Below, in pieces: positions 32,721-40,837 of a stretch of DNA of 45,844 nt. The notes beneath the pieces were generated by a model. The model was not told the DNA's origin, searched no databases, and saw nothing but the letters and a program-made list of their open reading frames with translations. This DNA is from Candidatus Melainabacteria bacterium. Lineage in GTDB: Bacteria; Cyanobacteriota; Vampirovibrionia; Obscuribacterales; Obscuribacteraceae. The first letter of the stretch is position 1, and each line of letters starts with the position of its first letter. The stretch spans positions 1-45,844 of the forward strand of contig DTSE01000008.1 in assembly GCA_012965515.1 (NCBI GenBank), written 5' to 3'. Made by a program: the position numbers and the translations under genes.

Positions 32721-35171
32721 ATGCCAAGCGAATTTCTGAAAGTCAAGTCTCAGCTGCCCATGCTTGGCATCGGCATTGGGCTCCGAAATGAAATTTGCCG
32801 TGACATCATGCAAAACGAGCGAGAAATAGATTTCCTCGAATTCGTGCCGGAGAATTATTCGCGCAACATTGTCAGTACAAATTGGTTAAGCGATTACGCT
32901 GAGCGGTTCTGCCTGGTGCCGCACAGCGTTTCGCTTTCCATCGGAAGTGTAGATCCGCTCGACTCGAGCATACTCATGATGGAGCGTGAATTTGCGCGCC
33001 TGTTCGACGTTCCATGGTGGAGCGATCATCTTTGTTTTTCGGGGGTTGGAGGTGAATCGGGTCACGATTTGTTTCCATTGATCTGGACCGAGGAAGCGGT
33101 AAAACACGTGAGCGAAAGAGCAAAACGTGTTCAAGACTATGTGGAAAAACCCTTCGCGCTGGAGAACATTCCCTACTACACACGCGCTCCCAAAGGTGAC
33201 TTTGACGAAGCCGAATTCATCACGCGCGTGCTTGAAGAAGCTGATTGCGGTTTGTTGCTCGACCTCAACAATTTGCTCGTCAATTCGCTCAATCACAATT
33301 TCGATCCATTTGCCTTTCTCGATCGAATACCACTTGAGCGAGTGGTGCAAATTCACATGGCAGGTCACACAAAGTTCGGCAAGCGCATTGTTGATACGCA
33401 CGGAGCAGCGCTGTCTGACAAAGTTTACGAACTATTCGACTACACGTTGAAAAAGCATCCGCAAGTTAATTCCGTAATGATTGAACGCGACCAGATGTTT
33501 CCATCGTTCAATGAACTCCTTTGCGAGCTACGTAAACTGAGAGAGATTTGGAATAAACATCAATCGCCGATTGTGAAAAAGGATGGCACTGTTTCAAGCG
33601 AAGATCGAGTGCCAGGAGTTTTGCCACCCAAGCTAGTTAGCGAGATGGCAAACCTGGATAGCGTTACACATAACATCTCATTGGAAGAGCCTTCGCGAGA
33701 AGCAACAGCTAGCGAAGATGAGGCAGGCAATACGAGTTTAGGTGCGGCAGAAGAACCGCACCAACTTTCCGAATATCAAATGAATTGGTTTACACACTGG
33801 AAAAACTCGAAAGGTTACACGCCGGATAAAGTAGATAACAAAAACTTTCGGCCCAAGTTTGCACGTTCTTTTGTCGGCTCCAAGAACATGGACTTACGAG
33901 CTTTCAGCATCTATGCATGGCTGCGCGACAGTAATTTGGACGCTCTAATGCAAGCAATCTTTCCGGCAACCTTCCGACTAATTCAGAGCAAATGGGCTGA
34001 AATTCTGGAACGCTATTTCTACGATTTCAATCCGCCTTTTTATTCACTTACTGATTGTGGAGATCATTTTCCTGAATTTCTTTCGAAACACTATCTGCAA
34101 TTTACGAAAACTCATCCACATTTGAAAGAGCTGGCGGATTTCGAACTAACAACCTGGAAAGTAGGCAGAACCCATGAAATCACGGACTTGAGTGATGAAG
34201 TCTATCTGGGAAATGCGGACCAAATTAAAAACTGTCGTCCAGTGATAAATCCTGAAGTTGTGGTGCGCGAATTTACCTATCCGGTGCATTTAATGGCTCA
34301 GAGCAACTTCGCATTGAACGCAGAGACTGCAGGCAAGAAAATCTATATCGCATTTCTTCCGCACAGATTCAGCTCAACCGAAGTCACGCTAAGCGATACA
34401 GCTGCATCGTTAATTGAACAAACTCGCCCCGGAAAATTGAGTTATTCCCAACTAATAGCCTCTGTTCTCACGCCAGAAAAACGGCAGTCTCCGAATGAGA
34501 TTGCCGCGATGATTGAACTCTTTCAGCGAATGCACGAGTCAAAGATATTCATCAGCTGCGAAAGGTTCCGCGATATTCCTGTGAAAACAGGCTGGGAGAT
34601 CTACTACGAATCAGTGAAAGACGAAGAACCGCATTCTACATTGATGCGTGCAATCGGCTTCTTCAAAGAGTCAGGAGTTAATGCGGGGCAGGCAATTGAT
34701 CTTGGTTCGGGAGCAGGCAGAGACACAAAATTTCTCCTCAATGCTGGATGGAAGGTATTCTCTGTGGATAGCAGCGGTGAGTCTTTGAAGCGCTTGGAAG
34801 CGCTTGACGAGAGCACATCCGGCTCACTGACTTGTTGCCTGGCTGACTTTGTGGAAGTGCAGTTACCGCAGGCAGACCTTGTCAATGCGAGTTTATCTCT
34901 TCCATTTTGCGAGCCCGATCGCTTTTCCGATCTGTGGAACAACATCTGCACGTCACTCAAATCCGGCGGCAGATTTTCCGGTCATTTCTTTGGACGCAAT
35001 GATGATTGGGCGTCAAACTCAAAAATGACCTTTCATGATCGAAAGGAACTCGAGAGCATGTTCTCCGATTTTGTGGTTGAATGGCTGGAGGAAGTCGAGG
35101 GTCCGATGCCACTTGCGTCAGGTGGCATCAAGCACGGACATTGGTTTGAAGTGGTATCCAGGAAGAAGTAA
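32721..35171 (+). CDS. MNIO (DUF692)-DUF2063-like-methyltransferase fusion enzyme
   Basis: This 816-residue protein seems to join three enzymes of natural-product modification. Residues about 10-280 are a DUF692/MNIO domain with the family metal ligands: His68 (PHSVSLSIGS), His103 (SDHLCF), Glu148 (LENIPYY), Asp181-Asn184 (LLLDLNN), His212 (QIHMAGH), Asp225-His227 (DTHGA) and Glu255 (MIERD). MNIOs use two or three irons to oxidise Cys or other residues in peptides (MbnB, TglH, bufferin HvfB). A linker leads to about 395-620, where YAWLRDSNLDALMQAIFP and ADFELTTWK match the DUF2063 partner (HvfC-like). Residues about 640-816 are a class I SAM methyltransferase (DLGSGAGRD). GAGG precedes ATG 32721. 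The fusion and domain edges are by eye; an unknown function is possible. Confidence 0.85.
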   Translation: MPSEFLKVKSQLPMLGIGIGLRNEICRDIMQNEREIDFLEFVPENYSRNIVSTNWLSDYAERFCLVPHSVSLSIGSVDPLDSSILMMEREFARLFDVPWWSDHLCFSGVGGESGHDLFPLIWTEEAVKHVSERAKRVQDYVEKPFALENIPYYTRAPKGDFDEAEFITRVLEEADCGLLLDLNNLLVNSLNHNFDPFAFLDRIPLERVVQIHMAGHTKFGKRIVDTHGAALSDKVYELFDYTLKKHPQVNSVMIERDQMFPSFNELLCELRKLREIWNKHQSPIVKKDGTVSSEDRVPGVLPPKLVSEMANLDSVTHNISLEEPSREATASEDEAGNTSLGAAEEPHQLSEYQMNWFTHWKNSKGYTPDKVDNKNFRPKFARSFVGSKNMDLRAFSIYAWLRDSNLDALMQAIFPATFRLIQSKWAEILERYFYDFNPPFYSLTDCGDHFPEFLSKHYLQFTKTHPHLKELADFELTTWKVGRTHEITDLSDEVYLGNADQIKNCRPVINPEVVVREFTYPVHLMAQSNFALNAETAGKKIYIAFLPHRFSSTEVTLSDTAASLIEQTRPGKLSYSQLIASVLTPEKRQSPNEIAAMIELFQRMHESKIFISCERFRDIPVKTGWEIYYESVKDEEPHSTLMRAIGFFKESGVNAGQAIDLGSGAGRDTKFLLNAGWKVFSVDSSGESLKRLEALDESTSGSLTCCLADFVEVQLPQADLVNASLSLPFCEPDRFSDLWNNICTSLKSGGRFSGHFFGRNDDWASNSKMTFHDRKELESMFSDFVVEWLEEVEGPMPLASGGIKHGHWFEVVSRKK

Positions 35172-35201
35172 TAAAGCAGAAATTGAGACGAGAATTTCAA
35201 G

Positions 35202-36890
35202 ATGGACAGTTTCAAGAATTTCCTGAGTAAATTTACGGGGAGAAACAACTCTGATACCACGTCATCAGATGCAGCGAAGCAGCTACGGCAACTTACTTCC
35301 AATGAGAAAACCTTATATTATCTCGAGTCGGCGGAAGGTGTCCTATATCTACATTTAAAAGGCACAAAGAAATACTCATCAAAGGACTTGATCGACGCAA
35401 TTAAATCGATCGCAGAAGCTGGAACAATGATGCACGTTCCAACTCTTACAGGGTTCTGTGTGAGTCCAGATTTTAATGTGCGAAAACAAGCATGGGCTGC
35501 CGTTGACAGTTTGTTGCGCGACACCCCCATTCACATGTATCCACTAATCAGCTCATGCATGCGCGAACAAGGCGTGTTGGTCGAATCAACCTTCAAAGGG
35601 GTTGAGCGCGATATGCCCGTGGCGGTTGTTGGAATGCTTTCTTTTAATCGCAACGGTTTCGTCAGAGAAGTTGCATTGAAGGATCTTGTTCAAAGATTCG
35701 ACGGAAAAGAACTTCCGTTTATCATCATCGCGGCAAACGATTGGGTAGCAAACATTCATGTACTTGCCGCCGAAGCACTCAAAAAACGAACTGCAAAACA
35801 CTACGCTCCCTTTCTTACCGAGAATCTTGCACTTTTTCAATGGCTCTCGCGATCAGGTCGACACCAGTTTGGACGCCTTCTCACAGATATAGAAGACCTC
35901 ATTACTCCCTTGCTAACTATGAGTGACTTGCCGGGGCTTTTCGCTAATACGAGTGAGCGAAAGTTTTGGAGATATACCTTCAAGCTAAGCATTGCTGATC
36001 AGAGCAAATCACCGGAAGAGTTCGACAAACTTCTCGAGTTGGGACTTCAGCTCAACGACAGTGTAATACAACAACTTTCTGCAACGACTGCTCTAAACCT
36101 GTTGTCACGAGAAAGATTGAACTGTTTTATACCTCTTTTATTGCAGCACGAAGCTCCACAAGTAAGACGCGAAGCTCTACGTTGGATCGTAGAGAACAAA
36201 TGGGAAAACTTTGAAGAGCATACAAAAATTGCTCTGTTTGACAAGAGTTTGAGCGTCAGGCTACTTGCGCAGTATTACACCGACAAAACTAAAATCATTC
36301 CGTTGTATGAGCAAAACTTGGAAGAGAAAAGGTTTTCGCTGGAAGGCACGTTGCGCGGTCTTCTCGATATGAAAGCGCAAGTCGCAAGTGAGAAAATCGA
36401 GCCTTTTTTACACCACTCGAACAGTAAAGTAAGGGCTATAGCCTATTCTCTCTTGCTGCGCGAGATATCTGCGAACGATCAGCAACTGGTTGTTCAGGCC
36501 TTGTCTGATCGAAGTGGCTATTGCACCAGAGTCGCTTTGAATTACTTGCGCGCGAACCGACAAATTATGAGTGCTGATCAATTGTGGACTTTGTTTTCGC
36601 CAAACGGTCCAATAACAAATACAAGAGCTGTCTTGAACGCGATAGCAAATCTTGGAACGTGGAGAAGTCTTGAATATCTACTCTTAGCCCGATTATCGGT
36701 TCAACCAGAGTTAGAGGAAAATCTCGACTACTTCATTAACAAGTGGAGTCTTCATTACAGCGAAAAGAAACTGTCCAGCGAGCAGTATGAACGTTGCATT
36801 AAAGCGCTCTCCGATTGCAATGCTTTAGTTCCTTCGGAAAAACGCAAACAATTCAACTTCATGCTCAGAGGCAGCCTCAAGGATGGCTAA
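35202..36890 (+). CDS. HEAT-like repeat protein downstream of the MNIO gene
   Basis: This 562-residue protein is almost all helical. Repeated pairs such as VRKQAWAAVDSLL, VREVALKDLV, VRREALRWIV and VRAIAYSLLL point to HEAT or armadillo-type repeats, which form protein-binding surfaces. It has no membrane segment. Its start is 30 bases after the MNIO fusion, with no other gene between, so co-transcription is likely. It could be a scaffold or partner for the modification system. No family name can be given. Confidence 0.7.
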   Translation: MDSFKNFLSKFTGRNNSDTTSSDAAKQLRQLTSNEKTLYYLESAEGVLYLHLKGTKKYSSKDLIDAIKSIAEAGTMMHVPTLTGFCVSPDFNVRKQAWAAVDSLLRDTPIHMYPLISSCMREQGVLVESTFKGVERDMPVAVVGMLSFNRNGFVREVALKDLVQRFDGKELPFIIIAANDWVANIHVLAAEALKKRTAKHYAPFLTENLALFQWLSRSGRHQFGRLLTDIEDLITPLLTMSDLPGLFANTSERKFWRYTFKLSIADQSKSPEEFDKLLELGLQLNDSVIQQLSATTALNLLSRERLNCFIPLLLQHEAPQVRREALRWIVENKWENFEEHTKIALFDKSLSVRLLAQYYTDKTKIIPLYEQNLEEKRFSLEGTLRGLLDMKAQVASEKIEPFLHHSNSKVRAIAYSLLLREISANDQQLVVQALSDRSGYCTRVALNYLRANRQIMSADQLWTLFSPNGPITNTRAVLNAIANLGTWRSLEYLLLARLSVQPELEENLDYFINKWSLHYSEKKLSSEQYERCIKALSDCNALVPSEKRKQFNFMLRGSLKDG

Positions 36891-36891
36891 T

Positions 36892-37671
36892 CTACGGATT
36901 TCCCGGCAACGACGCCAGCTTCGTGTGAATTGGCTTTGTCTGTCGCTTCAGTGCTGTCAGATCGATCATCAAGCTGGTCAAGAATAGATTGTTTGAAAGA
37001 TCTGAGCTGCCTCTGTTGTTTTTGTATTGATGCAAATATCCTACTTCTATTCGCGTACAGCGGTTGATTTGGCGACCAATGCCGAAGTAGAGACGGTTTT
37101 GATTGAAGCCTCGCCGGGGTCCATCCTCAGGCGAGTTGAGATTGAAAAAAGGCTCTTCAGATGCAACCAGATACCATCTTCTGTACTTCGGCAACGGCAT
37201 GGTCACGCGCAGCTGATGTCGAAATCGCCAAGAACTTCCTTCGAATTCTTCCTTCTGAGTCTGCTCCAGACGAAGTCTATTCTGAAGAGTGAAGCGACCA
37301 ATCGTCGTCGTATACGTTGCTTGCTGCCACAAGCGATTCTCCCAATCCAAGTCCTCATTAAAATGCGAACTGTAATACAAGCCACCGAAGATTGAGAATT
37401 TTTTGCTGAACTCGTAACCTGTACCAAGCCGCACAATCGATTCAGTTAAGTGATTGTCTGCAGCTTGCTGAAATCGTGGTTGATACTCGACCGTGGCATG
37501 CCACTTCTTGTAAATAGGCGAGCGCAATGAAATTGGCGCCCAGTAGCCGTTGTCTCTATCAACTGTTTCGCAAAATGCTGATTGCGGCGAGATGTAAAAG
37601 CAAACGAGGGAAACTACCAATTGCAAGATGCACAAGTTCGCGAGGCACTTGTCCATAGACTGAGTCCTCAA
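36892..37671 (-). CDS. DUF2490-type outer-membrane protein
   Basis: This 259-residue protein has a signal peptide (about residues 1-35, ending SAFCE) and a beta-barrel pattern of alternating strands, with DNGYWAPISLRSPIYKKW, FGGLYYSSHF and RTRIEVGYLHQ-type segments. The layout fits DUF2490, whose members are outer-membrane barrels of unknown function. It supports a diderm envelope. It is convergent with the HEAT-like gene, whose stop is one base before its own. Confidence 0.75.
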   Translation of the reverse strand: MRTQSMDKCLANLCILQLVVSLVCFYISPQSAFCETVDRDNGYWAPISLRSPIYKKWHATVEYQPRFQQAADNHLTESIVRLGTGYEFSKKFSIFGGLYYSSHFNEDLDWENRLWQQATYTTTIGRFTLQNRLRLEQTQKEEFEGSSWRFRHQLRVTMPLPKYRRWYLVASEEPFFNLNSPEDGPRRGFNQNRLYFGIGRQINRCTRIEVGYLHQYKNNRGSSDLSNNLFLTSLMIDLTALKRQTKPIHTKLASLPGNP

Positions 37672-37836
37672 AGCGGATGTGTTTGGCTACCATTGCAGGT
37701 TGCCGTGAAACAACTGATGCAACAAAAAGGTGATTACTCGAAAAAGGACTGGATTCCGCCCTTTCCTCGAGTCTTGTGTTGTCTTCTACCTGAGCCTCAT
37801 TCTGGCGCGAAAGGGTTAAGAAGGCTTTAAGAGGTC

Positions 37837-38280
37837 TCAATGCAACATCTTCAGAAACTCGGAAAATGTATTGGCAATGAGCCGCATACAATCGTAGGAT
37901 GCAACGTGATTTTCGAATTCCTCATCCCACGCCCAGTGATAAACATTGCCAAGGTCGTCTCCGCCGACGGAAAGAACTATGCGGTTATCCGCGGGAGTTA
38001 TGGCGATGGGAATGAGATTTGCTGGAATTTGACACGCTAAGGTAATACCTTCGATCTCCTCGAGGAGATTGTCTTCGACCATATTGGTAATCGGCAGGAA
38101 GTGTAGGACGAACGACTCCAACTTTCCATCTTTTGTCTCGAACATTGATGGATCTGGTTCGCCGCCATTATGTTTTAAGAGAAACGACTTGTAATCATCT
38201 GGCAAGGAGATGCCGGTATCACTTTCCAATTGCTCGATCATTGCAGTCGTCAAACTCACTTGAGAATTTGTGACCTTCAT
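37837..38280 (-). CDS. SMI1/KNR4 family protein (immunity-type fold)
   Basis: This 147-residue protein has the SMI1/KNR4 start (IEQLESDTGISLPDDYKSFLLKHNGG) and the strand set ending YHWAWDEEF. In bacteria the family is common as immunity proteins for polymorphic toxins, where they bind the cognate toxin. No toxin, Rhs or secretion gene lies nearby, so it may be an orphan or act on something else. It stands alone on the minus strand, separated from its neighbours by about 80-165 bases. Confidence 0.78.
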   Translation of the reverse strand: MKVTNSQVSLTTAMIEQLESDTGISLPDDYKSFLLKHNGGEPDPSMFETKDGKLESFVLHFLPITNMVEDNLLEEIEGITLACQIPANLIPIAITPADNRIVLSVGGDDLGNVYHWAWDEEFENHVASYDCMRLIANTFSEFLKMLH

Positions 38281-38361
38281 TCAAGCCTCTATACTGCGAC
38301 GCGCACTTGATAGTTTACTTCAAAAGCTACTGGAGGCTGAAGGCGTTCTTTACTGCAAAAT

Positions 38362-38991
38362 TTAATTCTTTCCTGCAGGCACTTTCACTACGGCATGCTG
38401 TAGATATCGGAGCTCAGTACCACTCAAAGGCAGCAATCCAAGCCCATGCATGTCCAACTTCTCGCTAGCGGTTGCTTTTGCATTCGTTCCTAAAACATAG
38501 TCAGCGAAAGGAAAAACGACATTGAAATTTTTGTTCGGGTGCACATGATGCAAATAGTGATGTCTCGCCAAAAATAAATAGGGTCCCCAGGTGCTGAATA
38601 CTCTTCCTTCTGGTTTATGCATCTCCAAATGAATTTTGTTCCACACCCAGTGGTGTACAAGTACCATTGCAACAAAGACCAACGCCCATTGCCACGAGAC
38701 TAGTGCAATCACCAAAGTAAAGGGGAGCGTTTTGATGGGAGCCTTGTGAACATTCAAGCGAATCTCTTTGTCTTCACCTGGTGTAACCGGTTCATCAGAG
38801 AACATCGCTGAGTAATGTCCATGATGCTCAATGGCGTGCGCTTTAAAGACGCGTTCAAAACCCTTATCACGATTACTCAAAAAGTTTCTTTTGTGCATCA
38901 GCTGAGCGTGCACTTGATGCTCGATGAAAGAAACGAGGCAGCAGCTCGCCAAAAGCCACCAAGCAAGGTTAAGCGCAAATTCAAAGTTCAT
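38362..38991 (-). CDS. Fatty-acid-hydroxylase-like membrane protein with His boxes
   Basis: This 209-residue protein has membrane segments and His clusters spaced like those of the fatty-acid hydroxylase/sterol desaturase superfamily: EHQVHAQLMH, HAIEHHGHY, NKIHLEMH and HHYLHHVHPNKNF. Such His ligate a di-iron centre that hydroxylates or desaturates lipids, carotenoids or sterol-like substrates. Length is short but within range for bacterial members. It is a single gene, with the SMI1/KNR4 gene 80 bases beyond on the same strand. The substrate is unknown. Confidence 0.75.
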   Translation of the reverse strand: MNFEFALNLAWWLLASCCLVSFIEHQVHAQLMHKRNFLSNRDKGFERVFKAHAIEHHGHYSAMFSDEPVTPGEDKEIRLNVHKAPIKTLPFTLVIALVSWQWALVFVAMVLVHHWVWNKIHLEMHKPEGRVFSTWGPYLFLARHHYLHHVHPNKNFNVVFPFADYVLGTNAKATASEKLDMHGLGLLPLSGTELRYLQHAVVKVPAGKN

Positions 38992-39180
38992 AAGGTTTCA
39001 AGTGGTTCCTGGTTTGTTTAGTACTGAGAGTGGTGGCACTCTCCCAGCTGACGCTGATCTCTAAAACATGTTCCCAGCATGAAACTAGATACGGTGAATC
39101 GCCAAACTACGTTCATTGTAGACTCAATCAGGCGCAGACTAAACATGCTTCTTGAAAAGATCTGTTTTGTAAATTACCTT

Positions 39181-39233
39181 GACATCCCGGTGTTGCCAAA
39201 AACGCTTTAGCAAGTTGGCAACACCAGGATGAC
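39181..39233. repeat. Imperfect inverted repeat between the hydroxylase-like and SDR genes
   Basis: Bases 39181-39199 and 39215-39233 are inverted copies matching at 17 of 19 positions, with an inner run of 11 perfect pairs (GGTGTTGCCAA/TTGGCAACACC). There is no T tract on either strand, so it is not a simple terminator. Confidence 0.6.
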
Positions 39234-39258
39234 GGGCTCTCAAATGAACCGGATCTTA

Positions 39259-40023
39259 TTATTCGTGTTTGAACATCGAATTCACCAACTCAAATGTTGG
39301 TCCGTACTGTTCGTTCGTCACAGCCTGCTTGAAGCTCTTGACGCGCTCTACCAAGATTTCACCGTCGGAAGTGTCATTGCTCTTAAGAATCGAAATCACT
39401 TCGGTAACGTATTCATTCAACGGCATTGCTCGTGGATCTTCGGCTTGCGCTTGTCCGCCAAGCTCAGTAGCCACATAGGGCGGTGCCAGTTCGAGAACTT
39501 CAACTGCACCATTGAGTTGAGAGCGAACGGATTGGAGCCATGAATGCAGAAATGCTTTGCTTGCGCTGTATGTAGGAGCAGCAGTGAGTGGAACAAATGC
39601 CAGACCCGATGTCGTTGTAATCATGGTTGCGTTCTTCTGCTTCCGGAGAAGAGGAAGTAATTCTGCAGTTAACTGAATTACGCTTGTAATGTTGGTGTGA
39701 ATGATCGAACTAACGGTATTGAGATCGACCTTATCGTCACTCCAGCTCTCAAACTTAGCGATGCCGGCGTTGTTGATCAAAACATTCAACTGCGGATACT
39801 TCTTCGCGACAGTCTCAGTGAACTTCGACACTGCCGCTGTATCTTGTACATCCAACTGCAAGCCTTCCATGCCGGGGTTTGCCGCTGTGATTTCGTCAAT
39901 GAGATTCTGTCTGCGGCCGGCAATAATCACCTTATTGCCCAGCTTGTGAAAAGCTTCCGCCAAGCCGCGGCCGATTCCGCTGGTTCCGCCCGTAATTAGT
40001 ATGGTGTTTCCTTCGAGTTTCAT
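39259..40023 (-). CDS. SDR-family oxidoreductase
   Basis: This 254-residue short-chain dehydrogenase has the Rossmann motif TGGTSGIG (11-18), NNAG (84-87), Asn111, Ser139 in TTTSGL, and the YxxxK pair Tyr152-Lys156 in TYSASK. The cofactor is probably NAD(P), with a basic residue pair (GRR, 36-38) that favours NADPH. A good ribosome site (AAGGAG) precedes ATG 40023. The gene is divergent from a TetR regulator with two matching operators between them, so it is likely repressed by that protein until a small ligand is present. The substrate is unknown. Confidence 0.93.
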   Translation of the reverse strand: MKLEGNTILITGGTSGIGRGLAEAFHKLGNKVIIAGRRQNLIDEITAANPGMEGLQLDVQDTAAVSKFTETVAKKYPQLNVLINNAGIAKFESWSDDKVDLNTVSSIIHTNITSVIQLTAELLPLLRKQKNATMITTTSGLAFVPLTAAPTYSASKAFLHSWLQSVRSQLNGAVEVLELAPPYVATELGGQAQAEDPRAMPLNEYVTEVISILKSNDTSDGEILVERVKSFKQAVTNEQYGPTFELVNSMFKHE

Positions 40024-40133
40024 CTTCTGACTCCTTGTTTTGCGTTGCGCCTAGCTCGGCCAGGACTTTAGGAAAGATGCAGCGAGGCAGCAAAAACCGC
40101 AGGTGCGCACCCTCGCCACCCCGCTCCTTTCAA

Positions 40134-40157
40134 CTTACATATTTTGTTATTTGTAAG
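40134..40157. promoter_or_regulatory. Operator 1 of the divergent TetR regulator
   Basis: CTTACA (40134-40139) and TGTAAG (40152-40157) form an inverted pair with a 12-base spacer. A second copy with the same half-sites and spacer is at 40172-40195. Both lie between the SDR and TetR genes. Confidence 0.65.
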
Positions 40158-40171
40158 CATATCACGGACAA

Positions 40172-40195
40172 CTTACAAAGTCCAGAATATGTAAG
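40172..40195. promoter_or_regulatory. Operator 2 of the divergent TetR regulator
   Basis: CTTACA (40172-40177) and TGTAAG (40190-40195) with a 12-base spacer repeat the pattern of operator 1. The two centres are 38 bases apart, and this copy ends 20 bases before the TetR start. Confidence 0.65.
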
Positions 40196-40215
40196 AATAC
40201 GAATTGGGGGATTTC

Positions 40216-40809
40216 ATGCCAAAAACCGGGTTAACTCAAGAACAGCTGCGAGAGCAAGCCATCGACTACACGGTTGCTCGAATGCGCAAGTTTGGCTATG
40301 AAAAGGTTCGCTTGAGTGACATCGCTAAAGATCTAGGTATAACTCATGCGGCGCTTTACAGTCACTTCGCTGACAAAGCGGCACTTTTTGACGCGGTGAG
40401 CGAGCGTTTCATTTGCGATCTGGACCACAAGCTCACCGAAGTCTGCGAAGACAAATCTATAAAGAGCACCCAGGATCGCATCACTAAGTGGTTTCTCGTC
40501 TTGCATCGCGCCAAGAAAGAGAAGGTTCAGAACGATCCGGAAATCTATCGCGCCTTTAATTCCTGTGCCCAGATGGATAAGGACTTTGTTAAAGCCCATC
40601 TCTCTCTCATGGAAACTCAGCTTACAAATCTTGCACAACGCGCCATCGATGAGGGTTCGATGAAAGGCAATGCCGCTGCGATTGCAAAACTGCTGGGCAC
40701 AGCAACGATAGATTTTCACCATCCCTTAATGGTGGTTGAACGCATCGGCGAAAACAGAGAGAAACTGTTGGAGCAGATTCTTGCCGCCATATATAAGGGA
40801 TTGAGATAG
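40216..40809 (+). CDS. TetR-family transcriptional regulator
   Basis: This 197-residue protein has the TetR helix-turn-helix near residues 32-51 (LSDIAKDLGITHAALYSHF) and an all-helical ligand domain behind it. The start ATG 40216 follows a G-rich ribosome site; a TTG at 40204 adds four residues. It is divergent from the SDR gene, with two inverted CTTACA/TGTAAG sites between. It most likely represses both genes and is released by a small hydrophobic ligand. Confidence 0.9.
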   Translation: MPKTGLTQEQLREQAIDYTVARMRKFGYEKVRLSDIAKDLGITHAALYSHFADKAALFDAVSERFICDLDHKLTEVCEDKSIKSTQDRITKWFLVLHRAKKEKVQNDPEIYRAFNSCAQMDKDFVKAHLSLMETQLTNLAQRAIDEGSMKGNAAAIAKLLGTATIDFHHPLMVVERIGENREKLLEQILAAIYKGLR

Positions 40810-40837
40810 CACTTAGCAGTTACGCCGGATTACCAGC

